This document shows positions 42,427-50,547 of a DNA stretch of 64,000 nucleotides, piece after piece. The stretch is from SZAS-103 sp038234715 (GTDB lineage Bacteria > Pseudomonadota > Gammaproteobacteria > Xanthomonadales > Xanthomonadaceae). The position numbers were made by a program, and so were the translations under genes. Location: NCBI GenBank assembly GCA_038234715.1, contig JBBQTD010000004.1, positions 62,001 to 126,000 of the forward strand, read 5' to 3'. Each line of letters opens with the position of its first letter. Positions within the stretch are counted from its first letter, which is position 1. A model generated the notes under the pieces. The model ran no database searches. It saw nothing but the letters and a program-made list of their open reading frames with translations, and was not told the origin of the DNA.

Positions 42427-42922
42427 GCGGTGCACGATCGGGAATCGCGCATTGAAGCACGTGCCGTGCCCCGTCGATCCACCGTGTCAGCCCGTGCATC
42501 GATTCGGGCGGCTTGCGCCCAGACTTGAAAGGCTTTGCACGCCTGGCGGTTGCTTGCCAGACCAATCCTCTGGTTTGCACTCACCGTCAACGAGCAAATG
42601 CACCTTCCTGGCCCCGATCTGCAAAATTCTCTTGCCTGGCAGGACGAAGTCGGAGCCGCAACAGGCTGCGACCAAGCCGCGTCGGTAGACATCGGAGACT
42701 TCCGCTCTGCCGCGTGTGCCAGGTGCGCCGATGAAGCAGCCAAACCACGCTGCGGCGGTACCAGATGCGAAGGGGCGCCCGGTCTTGCTATCCGGTTACG
42801 GACATCCAGGGCGCGCAGCTGCGTTGCTGGTGATACCGGGTCAGCAAGGTGGGCTGTCGAACGTCGCAAGTTCAGCACATCTGCGTTACATTAGCGGTAC
42901 CGTTGCCGTCCATGCTCCCGCG
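42427..42922. other. Gap between array B and the RHH operon, no gene seen
   Basis: Open frames exist but with no recognisable domain or ribosome-binding site. Close to the RHH gene, gcggtaccgt is a near-palindrome at about 42895 and ttacatta could be a -10 region; an operator for the RHH protein here is possible but not shown. Confidence 0.4.
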
Positions 42923-43168
42923 ATGTCGCAGAAAAAGATCGCAACCCTGAACCTGCGTATCGACCCCGACCTGAAAGAGGCCGCGCGGGTCGCTGCGCAA
43001 CACGAGCATCGCAGCGTGGCCAATCTCATCGAAATCCTCATCCGTCGCCATTGCGAAGCCGCAGGCATTCCGATTCCAGAGCAAAGCCAGCTGTTCGACG
43101 ATGCCACGCCAGTCGAACCCGGCGACGCGCAACGCGCATCCCGAAAACTCCGCAAGGACCAGGCATGA
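42923..43168 (+). CDS. Ribbon-helix-helix DNA-binding protein
   Basis: 81 residues. 'KKIATLNLRIDPDLKEAARVAAQHEHRSVANLIEILIRRHCEAAG' is an Arc/MetJ-type ribbon-helix-helix domain: one N-terminal strand (ATLNLRI) and two helices. Members are transcription repressors, antitoxins or plasmid partition proteins. The tail is acidic to basic (DDATPVEPGD..RKLRKDQA). ATG 42923 is supported because family similarity starts immediately. Its stop overlaps the next start (ATGA). About 500 bp downstream of array B. Confidence 0.8.
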   Translation: MSQKKIATLNLRIDPDLKEAARVAAQHEHRSVANLIEILIRRHCEAAGIPIPEQSQLFDDATPVEPGDAQRASRKLRKDQA

Positions 43169-43419
43169 ACGAGAAAACCCTGCGTGCGCTCATCGATGCC
43201 GGCGCGGTCAAACGCGTCCGCATCGTCGCCGAGGGCGCGCGATTCCATGTCGAGGTCGATACGCCGACGGCGACCGTGATCGCGCGGACGCTCAAGGGCG
43301 CTGCGAAGACATGGGGATCACTGGATGCGTCCGCACGCTGGGTGCGCGCGCTCGGCATCGGAACGGCGCAACTCGAAGTTGCGCGCTGGCAGCCCGATCA
43401 GCGTCCTTTGCGGCTCTGA
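43165..43419 (+). CDS. Small partner protein of the RHH gene
   Basis: 84 residues: 'KTLRALIDAGAVKRVRIVAEGARFHVEVDTPTATVIARTLKGAAKTWGSLDASARWVRALGIG', an alpha/beta fold with basic surface. I recall similar proteins only as conserved hypothetical partners of RHH genes in xanthomonads. It is coupled to the RHH gene by a 4-bp overlap, an arrangement also typical of toxin-antitoxin modules, but it shows no RelE/ParE, PIN or CcdB motif. Function unknown. Confidence 0.7.
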   Translation: MNEKTLRALIDAGAVKRVRIVAEGARFHVEVDTPTATVIARTLKGAAKTWGSLDASARWVRALGIGTAQLEVARWQPDQRPLRL

Positions 43420-43453
43420 AGGCAGTTGCGCCGATCTCGGGCACACGCGACCT

Positions 43454-44320
43454 TCACTCAGTTGGCTTGGCCGGCCCCCGCAGTGTCGCCAGGGCCTTGT
43501 CGATCTTCGCGAAGTAGTTGTGCATGTCCTCGTGGATGCGGTCGGTCTTCTCGTGCAGGTGCGCAACCTCGAGTTCGGCCTTCACGTTGACGTCGTATTC
43601 GATGTCCGAACGCACGCGGTCCTTCTCGGCCTGGCGGTTCTGGCTGATCAGCACGATGCACGACAGGAAGATCGCTTCGAGGGAGACGATCATGGTCAAC
43701 AGGCCGTAGGGGTACGGGTCGAACGGTTTGATACCCACCGCTCCGGTGTTGATCAGGATCCACACGATGAACCAGATGCCATGGATGCCAAGGAACGACA
43801 TGCTGCCGCTGAACCACGAGACCCAGTCCGCGACGCGAAGGATCAAGCCGCGCTGTACCTCGGCCTCCTCGTTCGCATTGCGCGAAACGCGCGTACGCAG
43901 CAGCGCGTCGGCCTTGCGCGTCATGTGGCCCATCGCGGCAAGCAGGGCCAATCCCGAGGCAGGTGTCTTCTGGAACAACAGCAGCAGATCGCCGCGGTCG
44001 AGTTCAAGCAGTTCGGAATCCATCAACGCGAGCGCCGTCGCAGTGCGCGCGCCCTGGTCGAGCAACGACAACTCGCCGAAGATCTCGCCGCGGCCCGCAT
44101 TGGTCAGCACGATCTTCTGGCCGGCGGTGTCCCTGATGTAGAGTTCGATCTCGCCGGCCTGCACGACGAACAGCGAGTCGCCTGGCTCGCCTGCCTTGAA
44201 CAGCGTCTCGTCCTTGGCCAAAGGCCGGCGGTCGATCACCTCGGCCAGGCTGTGTCGATCCTCATCAGTCAGGTGCTCGAAAAGCGGCACCCCTGCCAAC
44301 ATCTGTGCGTCACAAGGCAT
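43454..44320 (-). CDS. Cyclic-nucleotide-binding domain plus DUF1003 membrane protein
   Basis: 288 residues. Residues 10-125 are a cNMP-binding fold (phosphate cassette 'GEIFGELSLLDQGARTATALAL'). Residues about 165-235 have two transmembrane helices of DUF1003 ('FIVWILINTG', 'YPYGLLTMIVSLEAIFLSCIVLISQNRQAEKDR'), then a helical tail (HLHEKTDRIHEDMHNYFAKIDKAL). It may couple cyclic nucleotide levels to a membrane process; the cyclase-like gene at 4509 is a possible but unproven source. ATG 44320. Confidence 0.87.
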   Translation of the reverse strand: MPCDAQMLAGVPLFEHLTDEDRHSLAEVIDRRPLAKDETLFKAGEPGDSLFVVQAGEIELYIRDTAGQKIVLTNAGRGEIFGELSLLDQGARTATALALMDSELLELDRGDLLLLFQKTPASGLALLAAMGHMTRKADALLRTRVSRNANEEAEVQRGLILRVADWVSWFSGSMSFLGIHGIWFIVWILINTGAVGIKPFDPYPYGLLTMIVSLEAIFLSCIVLISQNRQAEKDRVRSDIEYDVNVKAELEVAHLHEKTDRIHEDMHNYFAKIDKALATLRGPAKPTE

Positions 44321-44384
44321 CGTTTGCTTTCCTGTTTGCGGGATCAGTGTAGCTGCTCGGAAGACGATGGCCCTTGGCCTGCGT

Positions 44385-44606
44385 CTTCATCCTCCGGCCC
44401 GCCGGCATAGCCATCGGGCACTCTTCAGGCCGCGAGCCAGTGGCTCGCAAGCGGCCTTCATCCCCCGGCCCGCCGGCATAGCCATCGGGCACTCTTCAGG
44501 CCGCGAGCCAGTGGCTCGCAAGCGGCCTTCATCCTCCGGCCCGCCGGCATAGCCGTCGGGCACTCTTCAGGCCGCGAGCCAGTGGCTCGCAAGCGGCCTT
44601 CATCCT
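44385..44606. repeat. 71-bp tandem repeat, three copies plus a partial fourth
   Basis: Copies start at 44385, 44456 and 44527, with a truncated fourth at 44598. They differ at only a few bases (cctcc/ccccc, catc/cgtc). Each contains the palindrome gcgagcca-g-tggctcgc flanked by ggcc boxes, able to form a long hairpin. The last partial copy covers the stop codon of the DUF1993 gene, suggesting that the gene's 3' trailer with its hairpin was amplified. Confidence 0.9.
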
Positions 44607-45103
44607 CCTATGAAGTCCTTCTTGCCGATGTCCACGCCCAGATGGCGCAGGATCGCGTACGCAGTGGTGTAGTGGAAGTAGAAATTCGGTTGCGCAAAGC
44701 CCAGCAGGTAGTCGCTGCCGGTCATCTCGAGGGTGCGATCGCGCAGCGGAATGACGACGTGGCGTTGGGCGGCGCCATCGAACTGCTGCGGCTGGAACCC
44801 GCGCACGAAGTCGGAGACGCCAGCGATCCGCGTCTTGAGCGCGGCCAGGGTGGTTTCCTCATCCGGAAACTTTGGCACCTCGACGCCTGCCAGCCGAGCG
44901 GCCGGGCTCTTGGCGAAGTCGGTGACCAGCTGCACCTGGCGGGTGAAGTCGAACATGTCCGGCGCGAGCTTGGCGTGCAGGACGGTTTGCTCGTCGAGCT
45001 TGCCCGATGCCACATCGGCCGCGGCCTTGTCGATGATCGCATCGAGGTTTTGCAGCATGCGCAATGGAGTGGTGACGGCGGCTTCGTGGATGGCGACGTG
45101 CAT
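44600..45103 (-). CDS. DUF1993 family protein
   Basis: 167 residues, all-helical DinB-like four-helix bundle of the DUF1993 family: 'AVTTPLRMLQNLDAIIDKAA', 'LAPDMFDFTRQVQLVTDFAK', 'DEETTLAALKTRIAGVSDFV', and 'PNFYFHYTTAYAILRHLGVDIGKKDFIGG' (typical C-terminus). No enzymatic role established. ATG 45103; the longer frame to 45355 runs through the tRNA-like repeat region and is rejected. Its stop TGA lies in the last partial 71-bp repeat. Confidence 0.87.
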   Translation of the reverse strand: MHVAIHEAAVTTPLRMLQNLDAIIDKAAADVASGKLDEQTVLHAKLAPDMFDFTRQVQLVTDFAKSPAARLAGVEVPKFPDEETTLAALKTRIAGVSDFVRGFQPQQFDGAAQRHVVIPLRDRTLEMTGSDYLLGFAQPNFYFHYTTAYAILRHLGVDIGKKDFIGG

Positions 45104-45221
45104 GGGATGGCCTCGGATCGGGAGGCGAGATAATCCCACGTCCGGATGCAATCGGCGACCTCGATCAATTCTCGCGCGTGACGGCCAGTCGGCGAAAAAG
45201 CGACATCGGGGCGGTTCCTTG

Positions 45222-45227
45222 CGATAA
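45222..45227 (+). promoter_or_regulatory. Possible tRNA-Arg promoter -10 box
   Basis: gataat at 45222-45227 with gcgaca 16 bp upstream. It lies before the truncated tRNA copy, not directly before the intact gene, which is 157 bp downstream. Confidence 0.35.
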
Positions 45228-45249
45228 TTAGGGGTTAAGGCTAACGATT

Positions 45250-45320
45250 GGCCCCGTAGCTCAGCTGGTGGACTCGCGAGTGCTTGCGAGCGTCCGGTGG
45301 ACGGTCGCACGAGTGAGTCC
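45250..45320 (+). pseudogene. Truncated tRNA-Arg copy fused to a palindromic element
   Basis: The first 19 nt of the tRNA-Arg gene plus two upstream bases (45248-45268) are repeated exactly at 45382-45402. After position 45268 the tRNA sequence is replaced by a palindrome: 45270-45283 is imperfectly complementary to 45307-45320, and cgtcc (45291-45295) to ggacg (45299-45303). No anticodon or T arm is present, so it is not a functional tRNA. Confidence 0.7.
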
Positions 45321-45383
45321 GGGGAGCCATGGATGACGACCGGAAGGTGCACCACGGATGGTTCATGCGAAAATCCAAAAGTT

Positions 45384-45460
45384 GGCCCCGTAGCTCAGCT
45401 GGATAGAGCGCGCCCCTCCTAAGGGCGAGGTCACAGGTTCAAATCCTGTCGGGGTCGCCA
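45384..45460 (+). tRNA. tRNA-Arg (anticodon CCT)
   Basis: 77 nt with encoded CCA. Acceptor GGCCCCG/CGGGGTC, D arm GCTC/GAGC, anticodon stem CGCCC/GGGCG with loop CTCCTAA giving anticodon CCT, T arm ACAGG/CCTGT. Reads AGG. The 21 bp at its 5' end are duplicated 134 bp upstream. Confidence 0.96.
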
Positions 45461-45586
45461 TACAGCTGTCCATCCCGGACAACGATACGAATGGAGGTTG
45501 ATGTGCCTTGCGGAAACCCGTCCAGAGCGTGGTTTCCGGATGGAGCATCGGCTTTCGACACAGCACACCACAAGGCCAAGCCCACC

Positions 45587-47155
45587 ATGAATGCGCTACT
45601 CGATTCCTCGCAGCAACATGCAACGATCCACCCCGTCCTTGCCGCGCTCGGCCTCGGCGCCGCCGAATCCGGCTCGTATCTCGGCCACGGGGAATGGTCG
45701 AAGACCACCACCGCAGGCGTGATCGAGCCGGTCAACCCGGCAACTGGCGACGTGCTCGCACGGGTGCATGCGTCATCGCAGGCCGACTACGACATCATCC
45801 TCAAGCGTGCGCAGGAAGCCTTCGCAACATGGCGTACGACGCCGGCGCCGCGTCGCGGTGAGGCCATCCGCCTGTGTTCCGACGCCCTGCGCCGCCACAA
45901 GGACGCGCTCGGTTCGCTGGTTGCGCTGGAAATGGGCAAGAGCAAGCCCGAGGGCGATGGCGAAGTGCAGGAAATGATCGACATCGGCGAATTCGCCGTC
46001 GGCCTGTCGCGCCAACTCTACGGCCTGACCATGCATTCCGAACGGCCGGGCCATCGCATGTACGAGCAATGGCATCCGATCGGCCTGGTAGGCATCATCA
46101 GCGCGTTCAACTTCCCCGTCGCAGTGTGGGCGTGGAACAGTTTCGTCGCGGCGATCTGCGGCGACATCTCGATATGGAAACCGTCGCCGAAGACGCCGCT
46201 GTCGGCGATCGCCGCGCTGAAGATCTGCAACGCGGCGCTCAAGGACGGGGGCTTCCCGGACCTGTTCTTCCTTTTCAACGATGCCGGCACCGAGCTAGCA
46301 AGCGGCTTCGTAGACGACCGGCGCATTGGGCTGATCAGCTTCACCGGTTCAACCAGGGTCGGCCGGCATGTCGGCGAGCGCGTTGCGCACCGCATGGGTC
46401 GGTCGTTGCTTGAACTCGGCGGCAACAACGCAATCATCGTCGATGAAACCGCCGACCTGAAACTTGCGATTCCGGCAATCGTATTCGGCGCCGTAGGCAC
46501 CGCGGGCCAGCGCTGCACCACGACGCGCCGGTTGTTCGTGCAGGAGTCGATCTACGACGCGGTGCTTGAGAAGCTTGTCGCCGCGTATGCGCAGGTCGAG
46601 AAGAAGATCGGCGATCCCACCGATGCAAACAACCTGATGGGTCCGCTCAACAGTCAGGACGCGGTGAAGGGTTATCTCGCAGCGATCGCGAAGGCAAAGT
46701 CCAGTGGGGGAACGATCGCAACCGGCGGCGCCGCGATCGACGGCAAGGGTTACTACGTGCTGCCGGCGATCGTGACGGGCCTGACCAACGACGCCGAAGT
46801 CGTGCAGACCGAAACCTTCGCACCAATCCTTTACGTGATGAAGTACGCGACGCTCGACGAAGCGCTGCAACTGCAGAACGCGGTGCCGCAAGGATTGTCG
46901 TCCTCGATCTTCACGACCGACCTGCGCACTGCCGAAGCCTTCCTGACGGCTGCGGGATCGGATTGCGGCATCGCCAACGTCAACATCGGCACATCGGGCG
47001 CCGAGATTGGCGGTGCATTCGGTGGTGAAAAGGAAACCGGCGGCGGCCGCGAATCCGGATCGGATTCGTGGAAGGCCTACATGCGACGGCAGACCAATAC
47101 GATCAACTATTCGAACGCACTGCCGCTTGCGCAAGGCATCAAGTTCGACTTCTGA
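45587..47155 (+). CDS. amaB: ALDH7-type aldehyde dehydrogenase (aminoadipate semialdehyde dehydrogenase)
   Basis: 522 residues. 'YEQWHPIGLVGIISAFNFPVAVWAWN' is the ALDH7/antiquitin signature, with oxyanion Asn in 'FNFPV', glutamate in 'LLELGGNNAIIV' and nucleophile Cys in 'GTAGQRCTTTRRLFV'. 'FGGEKETGGGRESGSDSWKAYMRR' is the C-terminal family end. It oxidises alpha-aminoadipate semialdehyde in lysine breakdown, or betaine-type aldehydes. ATG 45587 is chosen; the upstream extension has no similarity. Follows tRNA-Arg by 126 bp. Confidence 0.91.
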   Translation: MNALLDSSQQHATIHPVLAALGLGAAESGSYLGHGEWSKTTTAGVIEPVNPATGDVLARVHASSQADYDIILKRAQEAFATWRTTPAPRRGEAIRLCSDALRRHKDALGSLVALEMGKSKPEGDGEVQEMIDIGEFAVGLSRQLYGLTMHSERPGHRMYEQWHPIGLVGIISAFNFPVAVWAWNSFVAAICGDISIWKPSPKTPLSAIAALKICNAALKDGGFPDLFFLFNDAGTELASGFVDDRRIGLISFTGSTRVGRHVGERVAHRMGRSLLELGGNNAIIVDETADLKLAIPAIVFGAVGTAGQRCTTTRRLFVQESIYDAVLEKLVAAYAQVEKKIGDPTDANNLMGPLNSQDAVKGYLAAIAKAKSSGGTIATGGAAIDGKGYYVLPAIVTGLTNDAEVVQTETFAPILYVMKYATLDEALQLQNAVPQGLSSSIFTTDLRTAEAFLTAAGSDCGIANVNIGTSGAEIGGAFGGEKETGGGRESGSDSWKAYMRRQTNTINYSNALPLAQGIKFDF

Positions 47156-47176
47156 TCGCCAACAACAGGAACCCGC

Positions 47177-47476
47177 ATGAACATGCCCGTCCGTCCGACC
47201 TGCTCCACCGCAACCATCAGCCTTGTCTTCGGCGTCCTGTCCTGGTTCATCCTGCCGTTCATCGGCGCGGTCGTCGCCATCGTCTGCGGTCACATGGCGC
47301 GCGCGGAAATCCGCCGCGCATCCGGAGGCATGGAAGGCGACGGCCTTGCGCGCGCTGGATTGATCCTCGGCTACCTGCACCTGGTTGTCTTGATACTCGC
47401 CATCGTCGCCGTTTTCATGTTCCTGGGCGGCCTCGCGTTCCTGGCCGCCCTCGCCCACCACGCCGGGCACGTGTGA
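47177..47476 (+). CDS. DUF4190 small membrane protein
   Basis: 99 residues with two transmembrane segments: 'ISLVFGVLSWFILPFIGAVVAIVCGHMA' and 'LILGYLHLVVLILAIVAVFMFLGGLAFL', connected by 'RAEIRRASGGMEGDGLARAG', the DUF4190 pattern. Function unknown. 21 bp after the ALDH7 gene and 4 bp before pyrD, so these genes probably share a transcript. Confidence 0.85.
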   Translation: MNMPVRPTCSTATISLVFGVLSWFILPFIGAVVAIVCGHMARAEIRRASGGMEGDGLARAGLILGYLHLVVLILAIVAVFMFLGGLAFLAALAHHAGHV

Positions 47477-47480
47477 GCGC

Positions 47481-48512
47481 GTGTACGGCCTGGCACGTCC
47501 CTTCCTGTTCGCACTCGACGCCGAGGTTGCCCACGGCGTCGGGCTGAAGGCGATCGAGGCGGCGTATCGCAGCGGCGCCAACCCGCTGCTTGCGCGCAAG
47601 CCCCTGCCGCTGGTTACGCGCGCGTTCGGGCTCGAATTCGCCAATCCGATGGGCCTGGCTGCAGGCCTGGACAAGAATGGCGCGCATGTCGACGCGTTGC
47701 TCGCGCTGGGCTTCGGTTCGGTCGAAGTTGGCACGGTCACCCCGCTCGCGCAGCCTGGAAATCCGAAGCCGCGCATGTTCCGGCTGCCAGACCAGCAGGC
47801 GGTCATCAACCGGCTTGGCTTCAACAACGACGGCGTGGATGCGCTGGTGCGCAATGTGTCGCGTGCGCGCCGCAAGGGCATCGTCGGCATCAACATCGGC
47901 AAGAATGCGCAGACGCCGATCGAACGTGCGGCTGACGACTACCTGGTCTGCCTCGAACGCGTGTACGCGCTCGCCGATTACGTGACCATCAATATTTCAT
48001 CGCCCAATACTGCAGGTCTGCGCGACCTGCAGCACGACGACGCGTTGCACAGGCTGGTCGGCACGTTGCGCGACGCGCAGGAACGCCTCGCTGGCGTGCA
48101 CGGCAAGCGCACGCCGATGCTGCTGAAGGTCGCGCCCGACCTTGATGATGCGCAAATCGATGCGATGGCTCGCATCCTGCTCGAAGCAGGCGCGGACGGC
48201 ATCATCGCGACCAATACAACAGTCGCGCGCACGATGATCCATGGACACCAGCTCGAACACGAAGCCGGTGGACTATCCGGCAAGCCCCTGTACGCGAAGT
48301 CCACAGCGGTGCTGTCGCGATTGCGCGCACGCGTGGGCGAAAAGATCCCGCTGGTTGGTGTCGGTGGCATCCTGACTGGTGGCGATGCCGTCGCAAAAAT
48401 CGCTGCCGGTGCAACCCTGTTGCAGTGCTACACCGGGCTGATCTATCGCGGGCCGGCACTGATCGGCGAATGCGTCGGTGCGTTGCGTGCGCGCCGCGAG
48501 GGCAAGCGTTGA
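47481..48512 (+). CDS. pyrD: Dihydroorotate dehydrogenase (quinone), class 2
   Basis: 343 residues. Class 2 features: N-terminal membrane-contact helices 'YGLARPFLFALDAEVAHGVGLKAIEAAY', 'NPMGLAAGLDKNG', FMN-binding 'NRLGFNNDG', catalytic Ser in 'NISSPNTAGLRDLQ' and 'GGLSGKPLYAKS', 'VGVGGILTGGDA'. Oxidises dihydroorotate with ubiquinone as acceptor at the inner membrane. GTG 47481 aligns with family N-termini. Works downstream of the dihydroorotase at 7428. Confidence 0.96.
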   Translation: MYGLARPFLFALDAEVAHGVGLKAIEAAYRSGANPLLARKPLPLVTRAFGLEFANPMGLAAGLDKNGAHVDALLALGFGSVEVGTVTPLAQPGNPKPRMFRLPDQQAVINRLGFNNDGVDALVRNVSRARRKGIVGINIGKNAQTPIERAADDYLVCLERVYALADYVTINISSPNTAGLRDLQHDDALHRLVGTLRDAQERLAGVHGKRTPMLLKVAPDLDDAQIDAMARILLEAGADGIIATNTTVARTMIHGHQLEHEAGGLSGKPLYAKSTAVLSRLRARVGEKIPLVGVGGILTGGDAVAKIAAGATLLQCYTGLIYRGPALIGECVGALRARREGKR

Positions 48513-48546
48513 TGGCCATGTCGCGTGCGTTCGCAGGCGCGCGTGC

Positions 48547-49584
48547 ATGAGCACGTTGCGGCTGATCGAGAACGCCCCGCTGGTTGCGCGCAATACCTTT
48601 CGCGTTCCCGCGCGGGCGACGCTGCTTGCCGAGGCACGCGACCGTCCAGCGCTCGACGAACTGCTCGGTTACGCTTCGTTGCGCCACGGTCCTGTGCTGG
48701 TGCTCGGCGAAGGCAGCAACGTGCTGTTTGCCGGTGATCCACCGGGGCTGGTGGTCAGCGTCGCGTCGCGCACCATCACCACGGTCGAGCGCCACGACGA
48801 CGGCGCGCTGATTCGCGCCGATGCCGGCGTTGGCTGGCACGATCTCGTGCACTGGACGCTCGGCCACGGACTCGCGGGGCTGGAAAATCTTGCACTGATT
48901 CCCGGCAACGTCGGCGCGGCTCCGATCCAGAACATAGGCGCATACGGCACTGAAGTCGGGGAGTTCATCGAGACCGTCGAGGCCTTCGATCGGGCCAACG
49001 GCGAAGTGTGTCGCCTCGATCGCACGGCGTGCGGGTTCGGATATCGCGACAGCACGTTCAAGCGTGACGCAGACCGCTGGATCGTGATCGCAGTCGAGCT
49101 GCGCCTGCCACGTCGGCATGCATTGCGCCTGGACTACGCAGGCGTCCGCGAGGAACTTGCCAGCATGGGTGTGGATACTCCGCGCGCGGCGCACGTTGCC
49201 GAAGCAGTGGCGCGCCTGCGCACCCGAAAACTGCCGAATCCCGTACTGATCGGCAATGCGGGCAGCTTCTTCAAGAATCCACTGATCGCAGCCGATACCG
49301 CGGCTACCCTGAAGGGCGAGCACTCCGCGTTCCCGGTCTTTCCTGCAACCAACCCCAGACTTGCAAAGCTCTCCGCGGCGTGGATGATCGAAGCCTGTGG
49401 CTGGAAAGGCTATCGCGAGGGCGATGCCGGAGTCTCGACCCAGCATGCACTCGTGCTGGTCAACCACGGCCACGCAACCGGCGCACAACTGCTTGATCTC
49501 GCTCGGCGCATCGCCGATTCGGTGCGTGCACGGTTCGGGGTGGCGCTGGAGCCCGAGCCGCGCATGGTCGGCGCGACCTGGTGA
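48547..49584 (+). CDS. murB: UDP-N-acetylenolpyruvoylglucosamine reductase, type I
   Basis: 345 residues. FAD-binding 'VLVLGEGSNVLF' and 'LIPGNVGAAPIQNIGAYGTEV', Tyr and Arg of the active site in 'GFGYRDSTFKR', catalytic Ser in 'GNAGSFFKNP', and glutamate region 'GYREGDAGVSTQHALVLVNHG'. The domain 3 length and Tyr loop are type I (E. coli-like). Makes UDP-MurNAc for peptidoglycan. ATG 48547, 34 bp after pyrD. Its stop overlaps the next GTG (GTGA). Confidence 0.96.
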   Translation: MSTLRLIENAPLVARNTFRVPARATLLAEARDRPALDELLGYASLRHGPVLVLGEGSNVLFAGDPPGLVVSVASRTITTVERHDDGALIRADAGVGWHDLVHWTLGHGLAGLENLALIPGNVGAAPIQNIGAYGTEVGEFIETVEAFDRANGEVCRLDRTACGFGYRDSTFKRDADRWIVIAVELRLPRRHALRLDYAGVREELASMGVDTPRAAHVAEAVARLRTRKLPNPVLIGNAGSFFKNPLIAADTAATLKGEHSAFPVFPATNPRLAKLSAAWMIEACGWKGYREGDAGVSTQHALVLVNHGHATGAQLLDLARRIADSVRARFGVALEPEPRMVGATW

Positions 49585-50492
49585 ACAATCCGCCCGTGCA
49601 TTTCCTGCGCGCAGCGGGATTGATGCTGGCCAGCACGATGCTCTTCGGATTGATGGCGGTCACCATCAAGTTCGCTTCACGGACGCTTTCATCCTTCGAG
49701 ATCGCATTCTTCCGGAATGCATTCGGCCTGCTCGTCCTGCTTCCGATCGTGCTGCATGCCGGTTCGCCCCTGCGCACCAAGCAGTTGCCACGGTATTTCC
49801 TGCGCAGCGCCATCGGCATGGGTTCGATGCTTGCGGGCTTCTGGGGCATCACCCACTTGCCGCTATCGCAGGCGGTGACGCTGTCGACGTATTCGACGCC
49901 ACTGTTCGTGACCATTGCCGCGGTGGTCTGGCTGGGCGAGCAGGTGCGCGCACGCCGCTGGGCAGCGGTGATCGTCGGCTTCATCGGGGTACTGGTGATC
50001 GTGCGCCCCGGCACCCACGGATTTTCACCGGCATCCCTGGTTGCCCTGCTGGCCGCAGTCCTCAGCGCGGTGGTGGCGGTCCAGATCAAGCAACTCTCGC
50101 GCATCGACCAGCCAGACACGATCGTGCTCTACACCTACATCTTCTGGGTGCCCATGTCGTTCGTTCCGGCACTGTTCGTGTGGCAGTGGCCACAGGCTGC
50201 CACGTGGGCGTGGCTCGCCTGCACCGGTTTGTTCGGCACGGGTGCGCAACTGTTGTGGGCGCGCGCACTCAAGCTCGGTGAAGTCTCCGCGCTGCAGCCG
50301 ATCAGCTTCATGCAGTTGCCACTGGTCTCGGCGGCTGGTTACTTCCTGTTCGACGAGAAGCTCGACCGCTGGACCGCCCTTGGCGCTGCGATCATCCTCG
50401 CCGCCAACCTCTACATCGCGCATCGCGAGACGCGGCTTTCGCGTCGGCATGCCTCGGCAGCGCTCATCGAAGCGGCGAAGCCCGGTGAATAG
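49581..50492 (+). CDS. EamA/DMT family transporter
   Basis: 303 residues with ten predicted transmembrane helices arranged as two EamA repeats, e.g. 'LMLASTMLFGLMAVTIKFA' and 'LVALLAAVLSAVVAVQIKQLS'. DMT members export or import metabolites, often amino acids or nucleosides. No substrate indicated. GTG 49581 overlaps the murB stop; transcription with murB is likely. Convergent with ispG. Confidence 0.9.
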   Translation: MNNPPVHFLRAAGLMLASTMLFGLMAVTIKFASRTLSSFEIAFFRNAFGLLVLLPIVLHAGSPLRTKQLPRYFLRSAIGMGSMLAGFWGITHLPLSQAVTLSTYSTPLFVTIAAVVWLGEQVRARRWAAVIVGFIGVLVIVRPGTHGFSPASLVALLAAVLSAVVAVQIKQLSRIDQPDTIVLYTYIFWVPMSFVPALFVWQWPQAATWAWLACTGLFGTGAQLLWARALKLGEVSALQPISFMQLPLVSAAGYFLFDEKLDRWTALGAAIILAANLYIAHRETRLSRRHASAALIEAAKPGE

Positions 50493-50547
50493 GCTGGCAG
50501 GTTGTCGAGCGATGCGCAGTGACGCGCAACGCTGCGGGTGACAAGGG

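Noticed and set aside
41743..42580. Long frames on both strands through array B
   Set aside because: Two 20-bp units shift the frame relative to the repeat, so the peptide repeat changes register midway; this is not expected for a protein under selection.
42535..42894. 119-codon frame before the RHH gene
   Set aside because: No ribosome-binding site, no domain, and it overlaps the likely promoter of the RHH operon.
45104..45355. N-terminal extension of the DUF1993 protein
   Set aside because: It would be translated from the tRNA-like palindrome and promoter region and has no similarity to the family.
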